A stretch of DNA of 64,000 nucleotides from Strongyloides papillosus. Taxonomy: Eukaryota; Nematoda; Chromadorea; Rhabditida; Strongyloididae. The stretch spans positions 310,001 to 374,000 of the forward strand of contig SRSI01000055.1 in the NCBI GenBank assembly GCA_005656395.1, in the 5' to 3' direction. The notes beneath the pieces were generated by a model that did no database searches, was not told the DNA's origin, and saw nothing but the letters and a program-made list of their open reading frames with translations. The position numbers were made by a program, and so were the translations under genes. Positions 1 to 11,380 of the stretch are shown piece after piece (within the stretch, counting starts at the first letter, position 1; each line of letters opens with the position of its first letter).

Positions 1-360
1 GAAGATAACACCATTAATTGAACAAGAAATAAGGAAATTGTGAGAAATTAGAATTTCTACAATTTCAGTATCACATAATTTAGCATATTTTGATTTTTGT
101 TTTTATATCACTGATTTCTCATTGGTTATTGAGAGAATCTTCTTACAATAGAAATAAATTAGAATGGTCGATAGTGATTAGTATTATTTAATGTTGTTAA
201 TTTAAGTGAAAAAGTTTATCATCATTGAAATTATCATGATGGAAATCTCCCATAATTAATCTTGGTTAACGACCAATTGTTTTTTGAATTTTGCAAAATT
301 TAAATAATTACCTACCAATTAACATGCAATAAATCAAAAAATAATTAGATAATTTATCAA
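1..360. other. Upstream region of first gene
   Basis: AT-rich sequence without a convincing coding exon. It ends directly at the first ATG. No clear TATA box or trans-splice acceptor could be fixed. Confidence 0.5.
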
Positions 361-1335
361 ATGGTGTTTATAAAACCACTTCTCCGACTAGGTTTCACTT
401 ACTCAAAAACATTTTCATTTACCTATGCACGAAGTATATCGTCGGGGAATAAAATTTACACAGGCCCCATAAAGAATCCATTATACTTACAAAATTGGCT
501 TGATGATTATTGTAAACTACAAGCATATCATAACATAAATGATATCTATAATTACGAGCTCTTAAGATCCCAACTGAAAGATACAGATGATGATGAATTT
601 GATTTTGCAGTTGATTTACCAAATATGAAAATTGAAAGGATGTCAAAGGCTGTCGTCATTAAGATAGAAGATTCAAATAACGAGAATACATCAATAATGG
701 ATATGTATGTAGGTTTGACAGAAGCTTTAAATTATTCGTTAGAAGATAGAACTTCTTCAATAACTGTTATTACTGGAAAAGGTCAATTTTTTTCAAATAA
801 CAATGATATCAGTAGAAAAAATCTCGGTGATGTTGATAAATTTATATCGGTTTATATGAAATTTATGCATTCATTAATAGATCATGATAAACCTTTAATT
901 GGATTGATAAAAGGACCAACAGTTGGAATTATGGCAGAATTATTACCCTTGTTTGATTATGTATTAGCTTCCAATGATGCAACATTTAAAACACTGGCTT
1001 TTGAAAATGGGTTCATGCCTGGAGGTTGTAGTACATTTACTTTTCCAGCCCTTATTGGGAAACAAACTTCATTTGATTTTTTGTGGAAAGGACGATCAAT
1101 TACAGCAATGAAGGCAAAAAGTTTAGGATTGGTTAATGCAGTTGTTCATAATTATTATTTTGAGCAAATTGCTAGGAAGAAAATTAGACAATTCTCGAAA
1201 TTGGATCCTACTAGTTTGATAGTAGGTAAGAAACTTTTTAGAGATAATGTTAGAGAAGATCTTTATAAATGTCTTGATGTTGAGAAAACGTCTAAACGTT
1301 TATTGAAAACGGATGATAAACTTTCAAGCAATTAA
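361..1335 (+). CDS. Enoyl-CoA hydratase/isomerase-family protein, ECI2-like, lacking the catalytic Glu
   Basis: Single-exon gene, 324 residues. The crotonase fold spans about residues 90-265. Recognisable blocks are the first oxyanion region (VITGKGQFFSNNND, 136-149), the second (KGPTVGIMAELLPLFDYVLAS, 184-204, here quoted in outline: GPTVGI then LFDYVLAS), and GCSTFTFP at 222-229. The order and spacing match peroxisomal or mitochondrial delta3,delta2-enoyl-CoA isomerase 2. That family reads PEGCSS at the active site; here it is PGGCST, so the general-base Glu is Gly221. The usual SGND is NNND. The N-terminus (1-30) is hydrophobic and basic and could be a mitochondrial presequence. There is no acyl-CoA-binding domain in front and no SKL-type C-terminal peroxisome signal. 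Loss of the Glu predicts no isomerase activity. Family assignment is firm; function is unknown. Confidence 0.85.
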   Translation: MVFIKPLLRLGFTYSKTFSFTYARSISSGNKIYTGPIKNPLYLQNWLDDYCKLQAYHNINDIYNYELLRSQLKDTDDDEFDFAVDLPNMKIERMSKAVVIKIEDSNNENTSIMDMYVGLTEALNYSLEDRTSSITVITGKGQFFSNNNDISRKNLGDVDKFISVYMKFMHSLIDHDKPLIGLIKGPTVGIMAELLPLFDYVLASNDATFKTLAFENGFMPGGCSTFTFPALIGKQTSFDFLWKGRSITAMKAKSLGLVNAVVHNYYFEQIARKKIRQFSKLDPTSLIVGKKLFRDNVREDLYKCLDVEKTSKRLLKTDDKLSSN

Positions 1336-2839
1336 CTTTTGTTAATGATAAATTATTATTGTTATTTTGGTAATAATGATTTTTATGCACCATTAATAAG
1401 ATAACAATTGATTAAGGATATTTTATAACTTGTAATTTATTTTATTGGAGATAAACGATATTGTAAATAACTATCTTTTTTATGAACTATGTTTCTATGT
1501 AACTTTTTTCATTTAATTAATGATTACTACAACTAATTTTTTGATTATAAAATCATATAAAAAATTAAAATAATTTTATTTCTTAATGTTCTATTTTTAT
1601 TATTTTTATTATCAACACACAAAACGCAAACTTGTCAATTTTATACATGGAGTTTATAACAAAAGAAGGATATATTTAAAAGAATTTCTTAGTCTACAGT
1701 TTAACCCATTTTGATAGGCATATTTTACTTCGTTTGTATACACATTGTAGTTTATTTTGTATGATTAGTTGTTTTAACATCACTTGCGGTATATAGCACT
1801 TCGAGGATGGTCGGGTAAATTGGCATTTTTAGGATTTCTGTGTAAAAATGAAATTGTAAAATTTGGATAATTCATGCAAAAGCACTATATATTAATATGT
1901 ATGTAAACGAAATGACCGAAACATCTGTTTACCTGATAAATTATCAATTAATAAAATTTAAAAAACATTGAAAAAATTCAATTAGTACTTTCCAGATAGA
2001 AAAATTTGCAAGAACTTATATTGAATTGTTTGGTTGCTTTTTTAACAAGCTATGAATTTTTAAAGATTATGATATAAATTATGTTTTCCATACTGGAATC
2101 GATACTGAAAAAGTAAAACACTTATCAATTATTAATATATATATTCTTTCTACACTTGTTCCAAATGTTTAATGACTAAAATTAGAAAGATTTTTAAGTG
2201 TATGTAATTCATTTGTCAAAAATTTATATACACAATTAGAAGAAGGGTACAAATTTACTTATTATTTGCATCAACATCAAATTCAGTGTGAATACAATAA
2301 TTTCTTCTTCAAAAAGTATAGCAATGTCGTAACATATTACAATAAATTTCACATTGTAATGTTAAAAAGTAGAAACCGAAAAGAGATAAAGACCATAGGT
2401 ATATAAATTGAAATGGAAAATTATTATAAATAGCAGTATATAATTACTCAGGTATAATAAAATTATGTTCTTTCATTGGTAATATTTGGAAAAGACTAAG
2501 GACTGTTGTGATTATAAATGTTTTACAGCAAATGTCTTTAAGATTTCAAAGAAATAAGCATGTTTTAAATACTTTAGAGAACGATTTGCTAAGTTCTTAA
2601 CAGAAATGAATGAATATAGGAAACTTCAAAAAGATTCTTTAGTTCAAAAAATTTGCTAAAAGTTAAGCATTAAAGTGCTAATTTTGTAGAATATCTTGAT
2701 CAAATTTTAAAATTGTAACAAACTAGTCTTGCAATTAAGAAAATGTACGAAAGCTTCTCAGTGGATACAATTGGAACATTAGGATTTATGTAGGTTGTAG
2801 TATTAAGCATAATCAATTGATTTGAAAAAGTAAACATGA
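1336..2839. other. Intergenic region with one patch of coding debris
   Basis: Mostly AT-rich and stop-dense. One stretch, 2498-2659 on the plus strand, reads as protein-like sequence with Cys and many charged residues (begins KDCCDYKCF, later KFLTEMNEYRKLQKD) and has one internal stop. It may be gene debris of unknown family. A weak match between about 1745-1800 and 31140-31200 suggests an old dispersed repeat. Confidence 0.35.
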
Positions 2840-2941
2840 AATATAGGCATTAGTGTTTGTGTAAGAAATGGAAATTTTTATGATAATTTTTTATTAAGAA
2901 AAGTTGGTAGAAGATACAAAAAGAATGTTCGCTCTGTTAAG
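2840..2941 (+). CDS. Possible upstream exon of the astacin-family gene
   Basis: Open from just after a stop at 2837 to a good splice donor (AAG|GTAAAA after 2941). The encoded end is basic (VGRRYKKNVRSVK) and in phase with the exon that starts at 3542. Such a basic stretch could be the end of an astacin propeptide. No ATG or signal peptide is seen in frame here, so a further 5' exon would be needed. The joining intron would be 600 bp, far longer than other introns in this window. Weakly supported. Confidence 0.25.
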
Positions 2942-3541
2942 GTAAAATATCTTTATATTCTTAATTTATTTTCACGCAGTTGCACTGTGTAAAGTAAAAA
3001 TGGTTTCATTTTCTTGAAAATATTTTTATGTAATATCTTGAATATTTTAGTGAAAAAAGTTTAAAAAAATATTTATTTTGCAAGTAACTTACAGATTTGT
3101 TTTTGCCAGGTTTAGTAAAATATAAAATGCATATATTAATAAAAAATAATAGAAAATGTTATTTTCAACTTCGAAAATATAATTTAAATAAAACTACTAT
3201 ACTTTTACGTTTAACATAAGAAAATATTTTTAATAATTAATATACGAATAATTTAATAGAATTTTATCCAGGAAAAAGTTTTTTTCATTACCTTGTTTCA
3301 AACTTCAAAATAATATATTTAACCTTTTTATTTATATATTCTAGATGTTCAATAATTTTATTTACTTGACCATAATTCAATTTTTGAAAAAGTATTTATA
3401 CAACGAAATTGTACATTTTTTTGATTCATTTTTATTATTAATTTATCATAATGAATCTACATTTTTTAATTGCTTCAATATCAGTAATAAATATTTTGCA
3501 AAATGTAAGATATCAATCTAAAAAATGATATTTTTGTTTAG

Positions 3542-4645
3542 GTAGCCGAAAGCAAACAATCTAGTAATTCAAAAAAGCCAACGTCAGCAAAAATACCTCC
3601 TTATCCTACCAGCCCAAAACCTCTCATGTATTATGTTTCGAAAAAACTTGGAACTAAGTTAATTAGATTAATTAAAAATGAACTTTTATTTATAAACGAT
3701 ATAGCGGTGTGCTTGAAATTTAAAGAAAAACGTTCTGAAGTTAAAAAAATAGGTATTAATTTTTATATTTCTTCAACTAATAAGGTGAAATTATCAACTA
3801 GTAAGAAAAAGCCCACAAAAGTGTATATGAGAAAGAGTTTAGCTGATAATTATAATCAATTTCTCTTTTTTATTGGTCTTTCACTGGGGTTAATACCAGA
3901 ACTTACACGTAATGATAGAAGTCAATATGTAAAAGTTTTTTCTAACAATATTTTAAGTTCAAAGTTAAAATATTTTAAAGTAAAGAATTATGAAAGTAAA
4001 TTTTTAGCTAATTCTAGTTTTGACGTTTATTCTATGATGCTTTCCTCTCCGCATTTTGGAAGTAAAAAAGGAAAAAAAGCATACAGGTTTAAGTCTCACT
4101 TGGCTCAATATTATGAAAACTCCGTGAAAATTAATGCATATTTTAAGTTCAATGACTATAGACGTATATGGTACTTACACTGTAGTGATAATTGTAAAGG
4201 GAAAATCAATTATTGTATGCATGGTGGTTATCCCAGAAATGATGGTGTTTATTGCCATTGTCCTGCATTTTTTTATGGAGATAAATGTGAGAAAATTGTT
4301 TACGACAAAAAAATTTGTAGTAACAAACATGAACTTTTAGCATCTTCATCTACAAAAAAATATTCCATAAAAAATATGGGTTCTTCTTGTTCTTTTTTGA
4401 TAAAATCAAAAAGTGGAAAGAGAGTGCAATTTAATATTTTAAAACTAAAATATCCACAAACAAAAAATTGTTGGGAAATTGGTCATTTGGAAATTAAATA
4501 TCGTGAAGATAAAGGTCTAACTGGTCTTTTGTTGTGTGGCAGCCGTAAAAAAATTTCCCTTCCCCCATTAAGCAGTAAAGTGATTATTTTGTATTCAGGT
4601 TTTAATCTTAATGTTAGCCTTACATTTTCTTATAAGGAAGTATAA
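3542..4645 (+). CDS. Astacin-family (M12A) protein with EGF and CUB domains; zinc site destroyed (pseudoprotease)
   Basis: The exon opens after an acceptor (gtttag, AG at 3540-3541) and runs to a TAA; 339 residues follow the first Met at 3626. The astacin domain begins at MYYVSKKLG. The active-site helix aligns through LGLIPELTRNDRSQYV with the family HExxHxxGxxHE...RxDR. Counting from Met 3626, the ligands are replaced: His to Phe81, catalytic Glu to Phe82, His to Leu85, His to Pro91. The Met-turn is SMM without the HY that follows it in active enzymes. An EGF-like domain with six Cys follows (about 185-225), then a CUB-like domain to the C-terminus. The architecture matches the nematode NAS astacins expanded in Strongyloides. 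The frame is intact, so this looks like a secreted non-catalytic protein. The 5' end (signal and propeptide) is unresolved. Confidence 0.8.
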   Translation, partial: VAESKQSSNSKKPTSAKIPPYPTSPKPLMYYVSKKLGTKLIRLIKNELLFINDIAVCLKFKEKRSEVKKIGINFYISSTNKVKLSTSKKKPTKVYMRKSLADNYNQFLFFIGLSLGLIPELTRNDRSQYVKVFSNNILSSKLKYFKVKNYESKFLANSSFDVYSMMLSSPHFGSKKGKKAYRFKSHLAQYYENSVKINAYFKFNDYRRIWYLHCSDNCKGKINYCMHGGYPRNDGVYCHCPAFFYGDKCEKIVYDKKICSNKHELLASSSTKKYSIKNMGSSCSFLIKSKSGKRVQFNILKLKYPQTKNCWEIGHLEIKYREDKGLTGLLLCGSRKKISLPPLSSKVIILYSGFNLNVSLTFSYKEV

Positions 4646-5638
4646 TATAATCTAATAAAACAATTTTGATATATATAGATTATCTTTTTAAAAATATAAT
4701 GAACAATTTTTGTTACGCTATATTGTATAATAAAAATTGACGATCGCATTGCGTTAGAAATAAAAAATCAATAGTAAAGATGTTAAAAATATCAAGAATT
4801 TGACAAGAATTGTTATTGATAATATAAATTAAGTAACGGAGATTTTTTTTATTAAAGTAGAATATTTTTATTAGTCTTATAGTTCTTTAAATAGCAATGC
4901 AATAAATAAAAACAATAATTAATTAAAAATATCTTAGAATCTTTTTAATTTCTTGTAAATTTCAACCAGTTATCCGCCTGATATTACTTTTATGATTCTA
5001 TAATAAAATTGGTTAGTACGTATAAAAATAATAATGATATTGCATAGACTTTTCTTTTTATTTATAGTTACTTTTAGCCATAATATGATCTTTTTCTGCC
5101 ATCTTATTAAAACAAAGTTTACTATTATATATATTTAAATGGAACCATAATGATAAGATAATTATGAATCATATTAATAAGTGTTTCCACATGCTTTCTG
5201 TACATATAATATAAACCATAAAAGAAGTTGCTTTAAGGGCAAATTTATTAAATTAATTAAAAACAATTATGAAAATTTAATAAAAATTTTGAGGATTAAG
5301 TTTGTGTTGTTGTGAATTTTAATGTTTAAAATTGTAGAAAAAAATATCTGAGTTATACTTTTATTTTATTTAAAATTTATAAGTATTTCTTTAATATACC
5401 ATTAATAAATACTGGAACAAAATTATTTGAAGAGATAATTTTTATAAAATTCAAGTTATTATTAAAATAAATAGCACTTTTTGCATCTTCCTGAGTAGAT
5501 TTTATTTCCAATATCTATAATTTCTAAGGTTTGTCAATTTGTCGTTTTGGCGGACCCTTGGAAGACGAAGAGGCTCCAAGTTATTTAAAGTATGACACGT
5601 AACTTATATAAGATTTTATTAAACAAGGATTAGTTTAA
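4646..5638. other. Intergenic, no gene seen
   Basis: AT-rich sequence downstream of the astacin gene. A short, relatively GC-rich patch near 5520-5580 has no recognisable feature. Confidence 0.5.
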
Positions 5639-5640
5639 TA

Positions 5641-6925
5641 TTAGGTTGTCCCATCCAAAATGACTATTTTTTACCCTAATTTTTAAATACACATAACTTT
5701 TTTAAAAATAAATATTTTTATTCAAAATAAAAACCACTATAATCTATACATTGTTGCCAACGAGATACGAGCTTATTGATTCCATCAACATAGAAATCCG
5801 GCCTTCTAGATTCGATGAAAGCTTCAAAGGCAGTTTTTGCTTCCTCATGGTTCCTGAAGATTTTCTCCGTTAAGAAATTGTTAAGATGTTTGAAAAAGTG
5901 GTAATCTGTTGGAGAAAGGTCAGGTGAGTATGCCGGTTGAGGTAGAGTTTCATACCCCAATTCCCTCAGTTTTTGAACGGTTCTTTTTGAAACGTGCGGC
6001 TTTGCGTTATCGTAGAGAAGAATCGGTTCTTTCCTGTTGACTAAAGCGATACTTTCTAGGACAATTTTTAGTGAATTTTTTCAATTTGTTGACAGTAGGA
6101 TTCCGAAGTAATAGTTTCACCAGGTTTCATAAAGTCGTAGTGGATAATTCCTATAGCAGACCACCAAACAGTCACCATAATCTTCTTTGGGGATAGCTTG
6201 ACTTTCGGGAACTGTTTTGGTGATTCATCCTTGTTCAACCATTGTCCAGATCTTTTGTGGTTGTCGTAGAGGATTCATTTTTCATCGCAAGTGATAAGAC
6301 AACCAAGAAATGGGTCGTTTCTGTTCCTCAAAATGAGAAAATAACAAATTTCATAACGACGTAATTTTTGATAGTCGTTTTATTCATGAGGTACCCATCG
6401 GTCAAGCTTTTTTGTCTTTTCTATCTCCTGTAAGTGACGGGAAACAGTTGATTTGGATACATTTAGTTCTCTAGCAAGTTTCCTAACCGTTGTACGTGGA
6501 TTTTCTTCAACAACTTCTAGTAGTACCTCGTTATCAAGAACCGACTCAGGCCTCTCACGCTCCTCATTCTCGAGATCCTCACTGCCTTCTCTGAATTTTT
6601 TAAACCATCTTGGAACCATAGAAGAAGAGACGAGATTTTCTCCGAAAGTTTTGTTGATTTCTTGCGTTGTTTTTGCGGCATTAGTACCGCGTTTGAACTC
6701 GTATAGCATAATAGCGTGAATATCACGTTTTGACAGCATTGTTTGTTTTTAAGATAAGATGATAATAAACAAAGCTCATTGCAATGATATATATATCAAC
6801 GCGTAGAGGAGATTTAGGAGAATCTACTAGTTTGTTTTTTATACCAAAATATAGCTAGTCATTTGAGAAAACGCGTGTCAAACAACGCGTATCGAAAAAT
6901 AGTCATTTTGGATGGGACAACCTAA
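5641..6925 (-). mobile_element. mariner element, full length (1285 bp), TA target duplication
   Basis: The ends are near-perfect inverted repeats starting TTAGGTTGTCCCATCCAAAA and continuing TGACTATTTTT on both sides. The element is flanked by TA at 5639-5640 and 6926-6927, as expected for Tc1/mariner. Its length matches canonical mariners. The minus strand carries a disrupted DD34D transposase. TIR identity is very high, so the insertion is fairly recent compared with other elements in this window. Confidence 0.95.
5718..6739 (-). pseudogene. mariner DD34D transposase, inactivated
   Basis: The N-terminal paired-like DNA-binding part (from MLSKRDIHAIMLYEFK, 119 residues) runs to WVPHE and then a stop. 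Further down, the first catalytic Asp is visible as CDEK followed by TGA where the family has Trp. The second Asp lies in LLYDNAKPH (usual HDN has become YDN). The third lies in YSPDLSPTDYHFF. The C-terminal part, 5718-5960, is open. All three catalytic Asp codons remain, but at least two stops interrupt the frame. Confidence 0.9.
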
Positions 6926-6927
6926 TA

Positions 6928-7246
6928 TAACAATAGAAATAAATACATATTTAGAAAGTAATTCTCAGTTCTTCTTGAGGTCTAACTTGAGGTGAACTTA
7001 TCTGATAAAGTATTCTTCAACCCTTCTTTATATACTCTTTAAGACGATAGGCATGTTCTTATTGATATAATGTTTCCTACATTAGATTCGACACAATACC
7101 CATGATTTATAAATTAATTACTAAAAAACTTTACACAAAGTAAGTTAAAATAAAAATAACGTAGTAGAAATGCAAAAATATCTTAACTATTAAAATATTC
7201 TAGTGTTGCTACACACTGTTATAGTTAATTGTTAATTTTAGTCTGT
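6928..7246. other. Spacer between mariner and Helitron, nothing seen
   Basis: AT-rich sequence without coding or structural signal. Confidence 0.4.
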
Positions 7247-8059
7247 TAACTTTATGTAAAAGTAATTTATTTTAAAATCTTCAGTTATTGTAAATTTCTA
7301 CAAAGTTTAAATAAGATATGTTCACAAAATTGAATAGACTTCAATATGTTATTGTTTTATATTTGGTATACAGAATATCTTCTTGAAGCGAATTTGCATT
7401 TGATAAGAAATGTATACTTATAGATTATTGTCTCTTTGAAAAAAGAGATACATGGAATCAATCTGCTTATAAATTATATTTAATAACTTTAACTGTAAAT
7501 TTATCAACGAATGAACGTGATAAACTGTCTGAATAAGTTACAGTTAATTAATAATAAAGCAATCTTCATTTATGGTTTAGATCAGTTGTAAAAATATAAT
7601 ATAAAGAATGAACTTGAATATGTCTATAAATAATTTTAATATAATAAAAAATTATTTAATGAGTGGTGAATTGTGCAACAACCTAGAATACACAAATTAT
7701 TAATCCATCATCACAGTAAAATGAAACTACACGGTATCCATAATATTCAAGTGTTTGCAATGTTAAATAATTGATAAATACATTAGGCTATTATAACACA
7801 AGCGATTAATTTATTGTATATAAGCAGAATAATTAGAATAAATTAGTATAATCATCATATTTATTGGAGGAGATAACAGCAATACTTTCTACAATCATGT
7901 TTTTATGTTATGGTGTGTTAATAACAACAATCCTTCAAGCTAAATTGTTTTAACACACACAAGACACTTTAGCTATGATCAACATCCCTAATGGATAGTG
8001 ATAATACATATATGTCATGATATATAAATCGATAAATAGACTTGAGATAATATTATTTT

Positions 8060-10298
8060 TTATCTATATGATGATGAACCAATTTGCAAGTATGATCATT
8101 ATATATCGCATACAGAATTTGATTCATTTTTACTTGAATTAGTTTATGCTGAAGTTGAAAATGTAGACCCTCTGGCTGTTTTTACTAAACAACATCTCAA
8201 AATTAAGTGGTCAGATTCTGAACTAGACATGTCTAAAAAAATGTTTGAAGCATTCCCACATATGTTCCCATATGCAAGATTTGGAGCAGACTATTCTAGA
8301 AAAATAAAGTTAACAAATAAAGAATACTTAAAAATTCTTCTGTCAAAAGCACAAAGAAGGTTTACAGAAGAATGTCAATTAATTATGGCATTATCAAAAA
8401 CAGAACAAAAAAAAGATGCCATAAATTGTATTCGAATGATCGGAAATTTAAGAATCGGCGAGAGTATGACAATAGAAGAGTCAATGGTGAAGTCTCGAGA
8501 AGGAAAGTTAATGAGGGTTTTTAGAAAATTAAAAATATCGGATTAATATTGGTATGACGTCACAAAACGTCTAAACATAATAGAAATCTATATCGGATTG
8601 CCCACATGGTTTCTAACTCTGAATCTATCAGAACATCAATGGAAAGAACTTATAAAAGCCTATAAATTACTACATATTGATAAGAATGGATCTTTTGATC
8701 TAAAAAGTGTAATAGAAGCTTCTAGAAATCAAATGTAAAAACAAAAATATTTTTTATTTCGCAATAATTACGAAATCCGAAGTGTATAAAAGGAGGCAAA
8801 CCAGGAAGAGTATGTCACTTAGTGTGTATGTCACTTCTGGTGTATATCACTTACGACTTGTCACTTCATCGCTTACTATAATTATTACGTACCTCACTAT
8901 ATGGGAGATCCAAGGATGGGAGACTTGTAACCTATTGACGAATAACTAATAATATATATATTCTATTGTACCATTTATGTTTATTAGAATAAAATCTTAA
9001 TATAGTTATCATCGTCTAATGTGGCAACCTATTACGAAAGAAGCATTGAAAAAGATCCATATGTTCTAAGCATAATTTTTGAGAGAAGATTAGATATTAT
9101 TTCAGAACATTTAAAATCCAATGAATCTGTACTGGGAAAAGTAATTTTTTACTACTATAAAATTGAATATCAGCAACGTGGTACTCCTCATGTGCACATG
9201 TTGCTTTGGACTGATGAAGAAATGAATCTAAATTATCAAGATGAAAATAAGGTTGTTGAATTTCTAGATAAATATATTACAACTAGTCTATATATATCAT
9301 TAGACAATCCAGATTTCACAGAGCAAATAATAAAGGAGCAAAAACATGTTTGTAGGCTCCATTATTGCAAAAAAAGGAAATTAAATAAGATGCAAATCCA
9401 AATTTTAAAAAAAATAGAATGTTATACTTCAAGATGTAGATTTGGATTTCTCAAGAAACCTTCTTACAAGAAAAAAATATTTAAATTAAGTGGTGATATC
9501 GAAAGTTTGTTGGAAATCTCCAACAAAACTCAGAAAGCATATGTACTAAGAAGAATGGAAAATGAAACCGAAATAAATCAATATAACCCTCATATTAAGT
9601 TAATGTGGATTGGTAATATTGATTTACAACCCAATGCTCTAAACTTCAATTGTAGTGGAGCTGTTAATTATGTCTCAAAATACGTAAGCAAAAGTACATT
9701 AAGTAATAATGAAAAGGTAGCTGAATATCTTGACACAGCAATGAAATCAGGCAATAAAGATGTGTCAAGTAAACTTTTTCACTTAATGTATGGTATGCAC
9801 TTACGACTTCAGACATATACTGAAGTAATAGATATTGCCAGATCAGCAAAGTTCCACTGCACAAGCTTAAATGTAATTCCGCTTAATACATCTGATGCCA
9901 ATGATAGAACTCGGCATTTATATATGGAGAAGAACACGAAAAATCTAAAAACTGGCACAAACATGTTTGATTATTATTATTCAAGGCCACTATTACTTGA
10001 AGAAACATGTTTGTTTTTCTTCTTCGCAAATTTTACACCACGTCGTGTAACTAATACATGTAAAGTAAAGTATATGGATGACTTTAATTATAGCATGTTT
10101 CCGCTATCTTTTGATGAACTAGATAGCAATTTTAAGAAAAAATACTTTAGTGGCTATTCCAGTGACAAGTATGGTAACATATTTAACTATGTCACAAAAA
10201 ATTGGACCAAGAGACATATTAGCAGTCCATGTTTCGAATTTTGGAGAGAAATGTCAATTCCAATTGGTACTACTGAAGGCGAACTAGCAAATTCTTAA
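8060..10298 (+). pseudogene. Helitron Rep (HUH endonuclease) region, interrupted
   Basis: An N-terminal Helitron-like segment runs from 8060 (YDDEPIC... DPLAVFTKQHLKIKWSDSEL... MFPYARF). It stops at 8546, shows further frame changes, and is split by a 281-bp insertion at 8737-9017. From 9021 the frame is open for 425 residues. It shows the HUH motif in EYQQRGTPHVHMLLW and the two-Tyr motif in AVNYVSKYVSKS. Catalytic motifs are preserved although the gene is broken elsewhere. Confidence 0.85.
8737..9017 (+). mobile_element. LTR-like insertion (possible solo LTR) inside Helitron Rep
   Basis: A 281-bp block interrupts the Rep coding sequence and is flanked by AATGT on both sides (8732-8736 and 9018-9022), a 5-bp target duplication. 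It contains TATAAAAG at 8785-8792 and AATAAA at 8988-8993 in the order expected for an LTR. It also has several copies of TGTCACTT between about 8812 and 8866. The ends are not clean TG...CA, so identity as a solo LTR is an inference. Confidence 0.55.
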
Positions 10299-10640
10299 AT
10301 TCATTTAGTACCACACAAGATATCTGTAATTGACTTCTTTTAATTTATAGAAATTACTAAAGTGGATCACAGATACTTTAACCAAGAAGCTGAGAATGAT
10401 GTATATGATAGTGTTATTTTGGAATTCATAAATAATTTAAATATAAAATATATTATATATTGTATATGTTCTTTTTAAATAAACGAATGACTAGATCATC
10501 CAAATTTACATTCTTAGTTAACACTTAGAGGGAACTTCTCGACCTCCAAGATAACAGATAGATATTGTAGACTATTTCTACATAGAAAAAGAGAAATTGA
10601 TCATACAAAAAATGACTGTAAAACAGTATTCTTCGATTAT

Positions 10641-11380
10641 ATGGAATACATTAAAGTAAAAGATATTAATACATATAATGATATTAATACTCTAATCAAA
10701 ATATGTAATCTATACGTAAAGAAAAATTTAACAAGCAAAGAATTTTCTTTATATAAAAAAGAATTATATGAAAAATATAAAGAAATACTTGACTTTGATG
10801 ATGGAAATTTCCATAGATTGAAAACATGTAATGATGGTTTTACTGATTCAGTTATGAAATTTAAAAATGTTCAAGGATTGTATGACGCAGTATCAAAATT
10901 AAATAATCAGCAATATTTAATATATGAGAAACTATATGATAAATCAATCGAACGATTTGAATCAGTAAATAGAGGCATAGATTTTATTCCAGCTAGAATT
11001 CTATGTGATGGTCCTGGTGGAACTGGTAAATCCTTTCTGATTGATGTCTTAGCTGCATCAATAACCGCTATCATAAGGGAAAAAATGAATACACCAGAAT
11101 CTAAAAATCAACCATTTGTATTAAAAGTGTGTCTAACTGGTGTAGCTTCTGTCAATATAAAAGGAAGAGCAATTCAATCTTTGTTTAATCTACCAGTTTC
11201 AAAATCTAAATTTAAAATGAAACTAAGACCATTGAATACTAGAGAAAAATCTAAACTTGCAGAAATTTTAAGAATGTACAATTATTAATAATTAATGAAA
11301 TCAGTATGGTAGATGCTTCAATGTTATATTCAATTAATTACAGAATAAATGAAGTTTTAAATTGTGATGGAGGCACATAA
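10641..11380 (+). pseudogene. Helitron PIF1-type helicase fragment
   Basis: The open frame 10641-11288 contains the Walker A motif GPGGTGKSF and the following LTGVASVNIKG block of PIF1/RecD-like helicases. After a frameshift near 11279 the sequence continues as QLLIINEISMVDASML, the Walker B region with Asp replaced by Asn (usual DEISM). It ends at a stop at 11378. The C-terminal helicase motifs are missing, so the gene is truncated. Confidence 0.85.

Larger units (their letters stand above)
7247..11380 (+). mobile_element. Helitron copy A, degenerate
   Basis: The non-coding 5' part (7247-8050) is duplicated, with many differences, at 13376-14170. It leads into the same coding start in both copies, so it is taken as Helitron 5' sequence. 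Downstream come a Rep/HUH domain and a PIF1-type helicase, the diagnostic Helitron pair. The left limit is where similarity between the copies begins. The right limit is only where coding similarity stops; no 3' hairpin with a CTRR end was identified. Confidence 0.75.

Noticed and set aside
2498..2659. Nuclear-receptor or other Cys-rich gene fragment
   Set aside because: Only two or three Cys, an internal stop, and no recognisable domain; left as coding debris.
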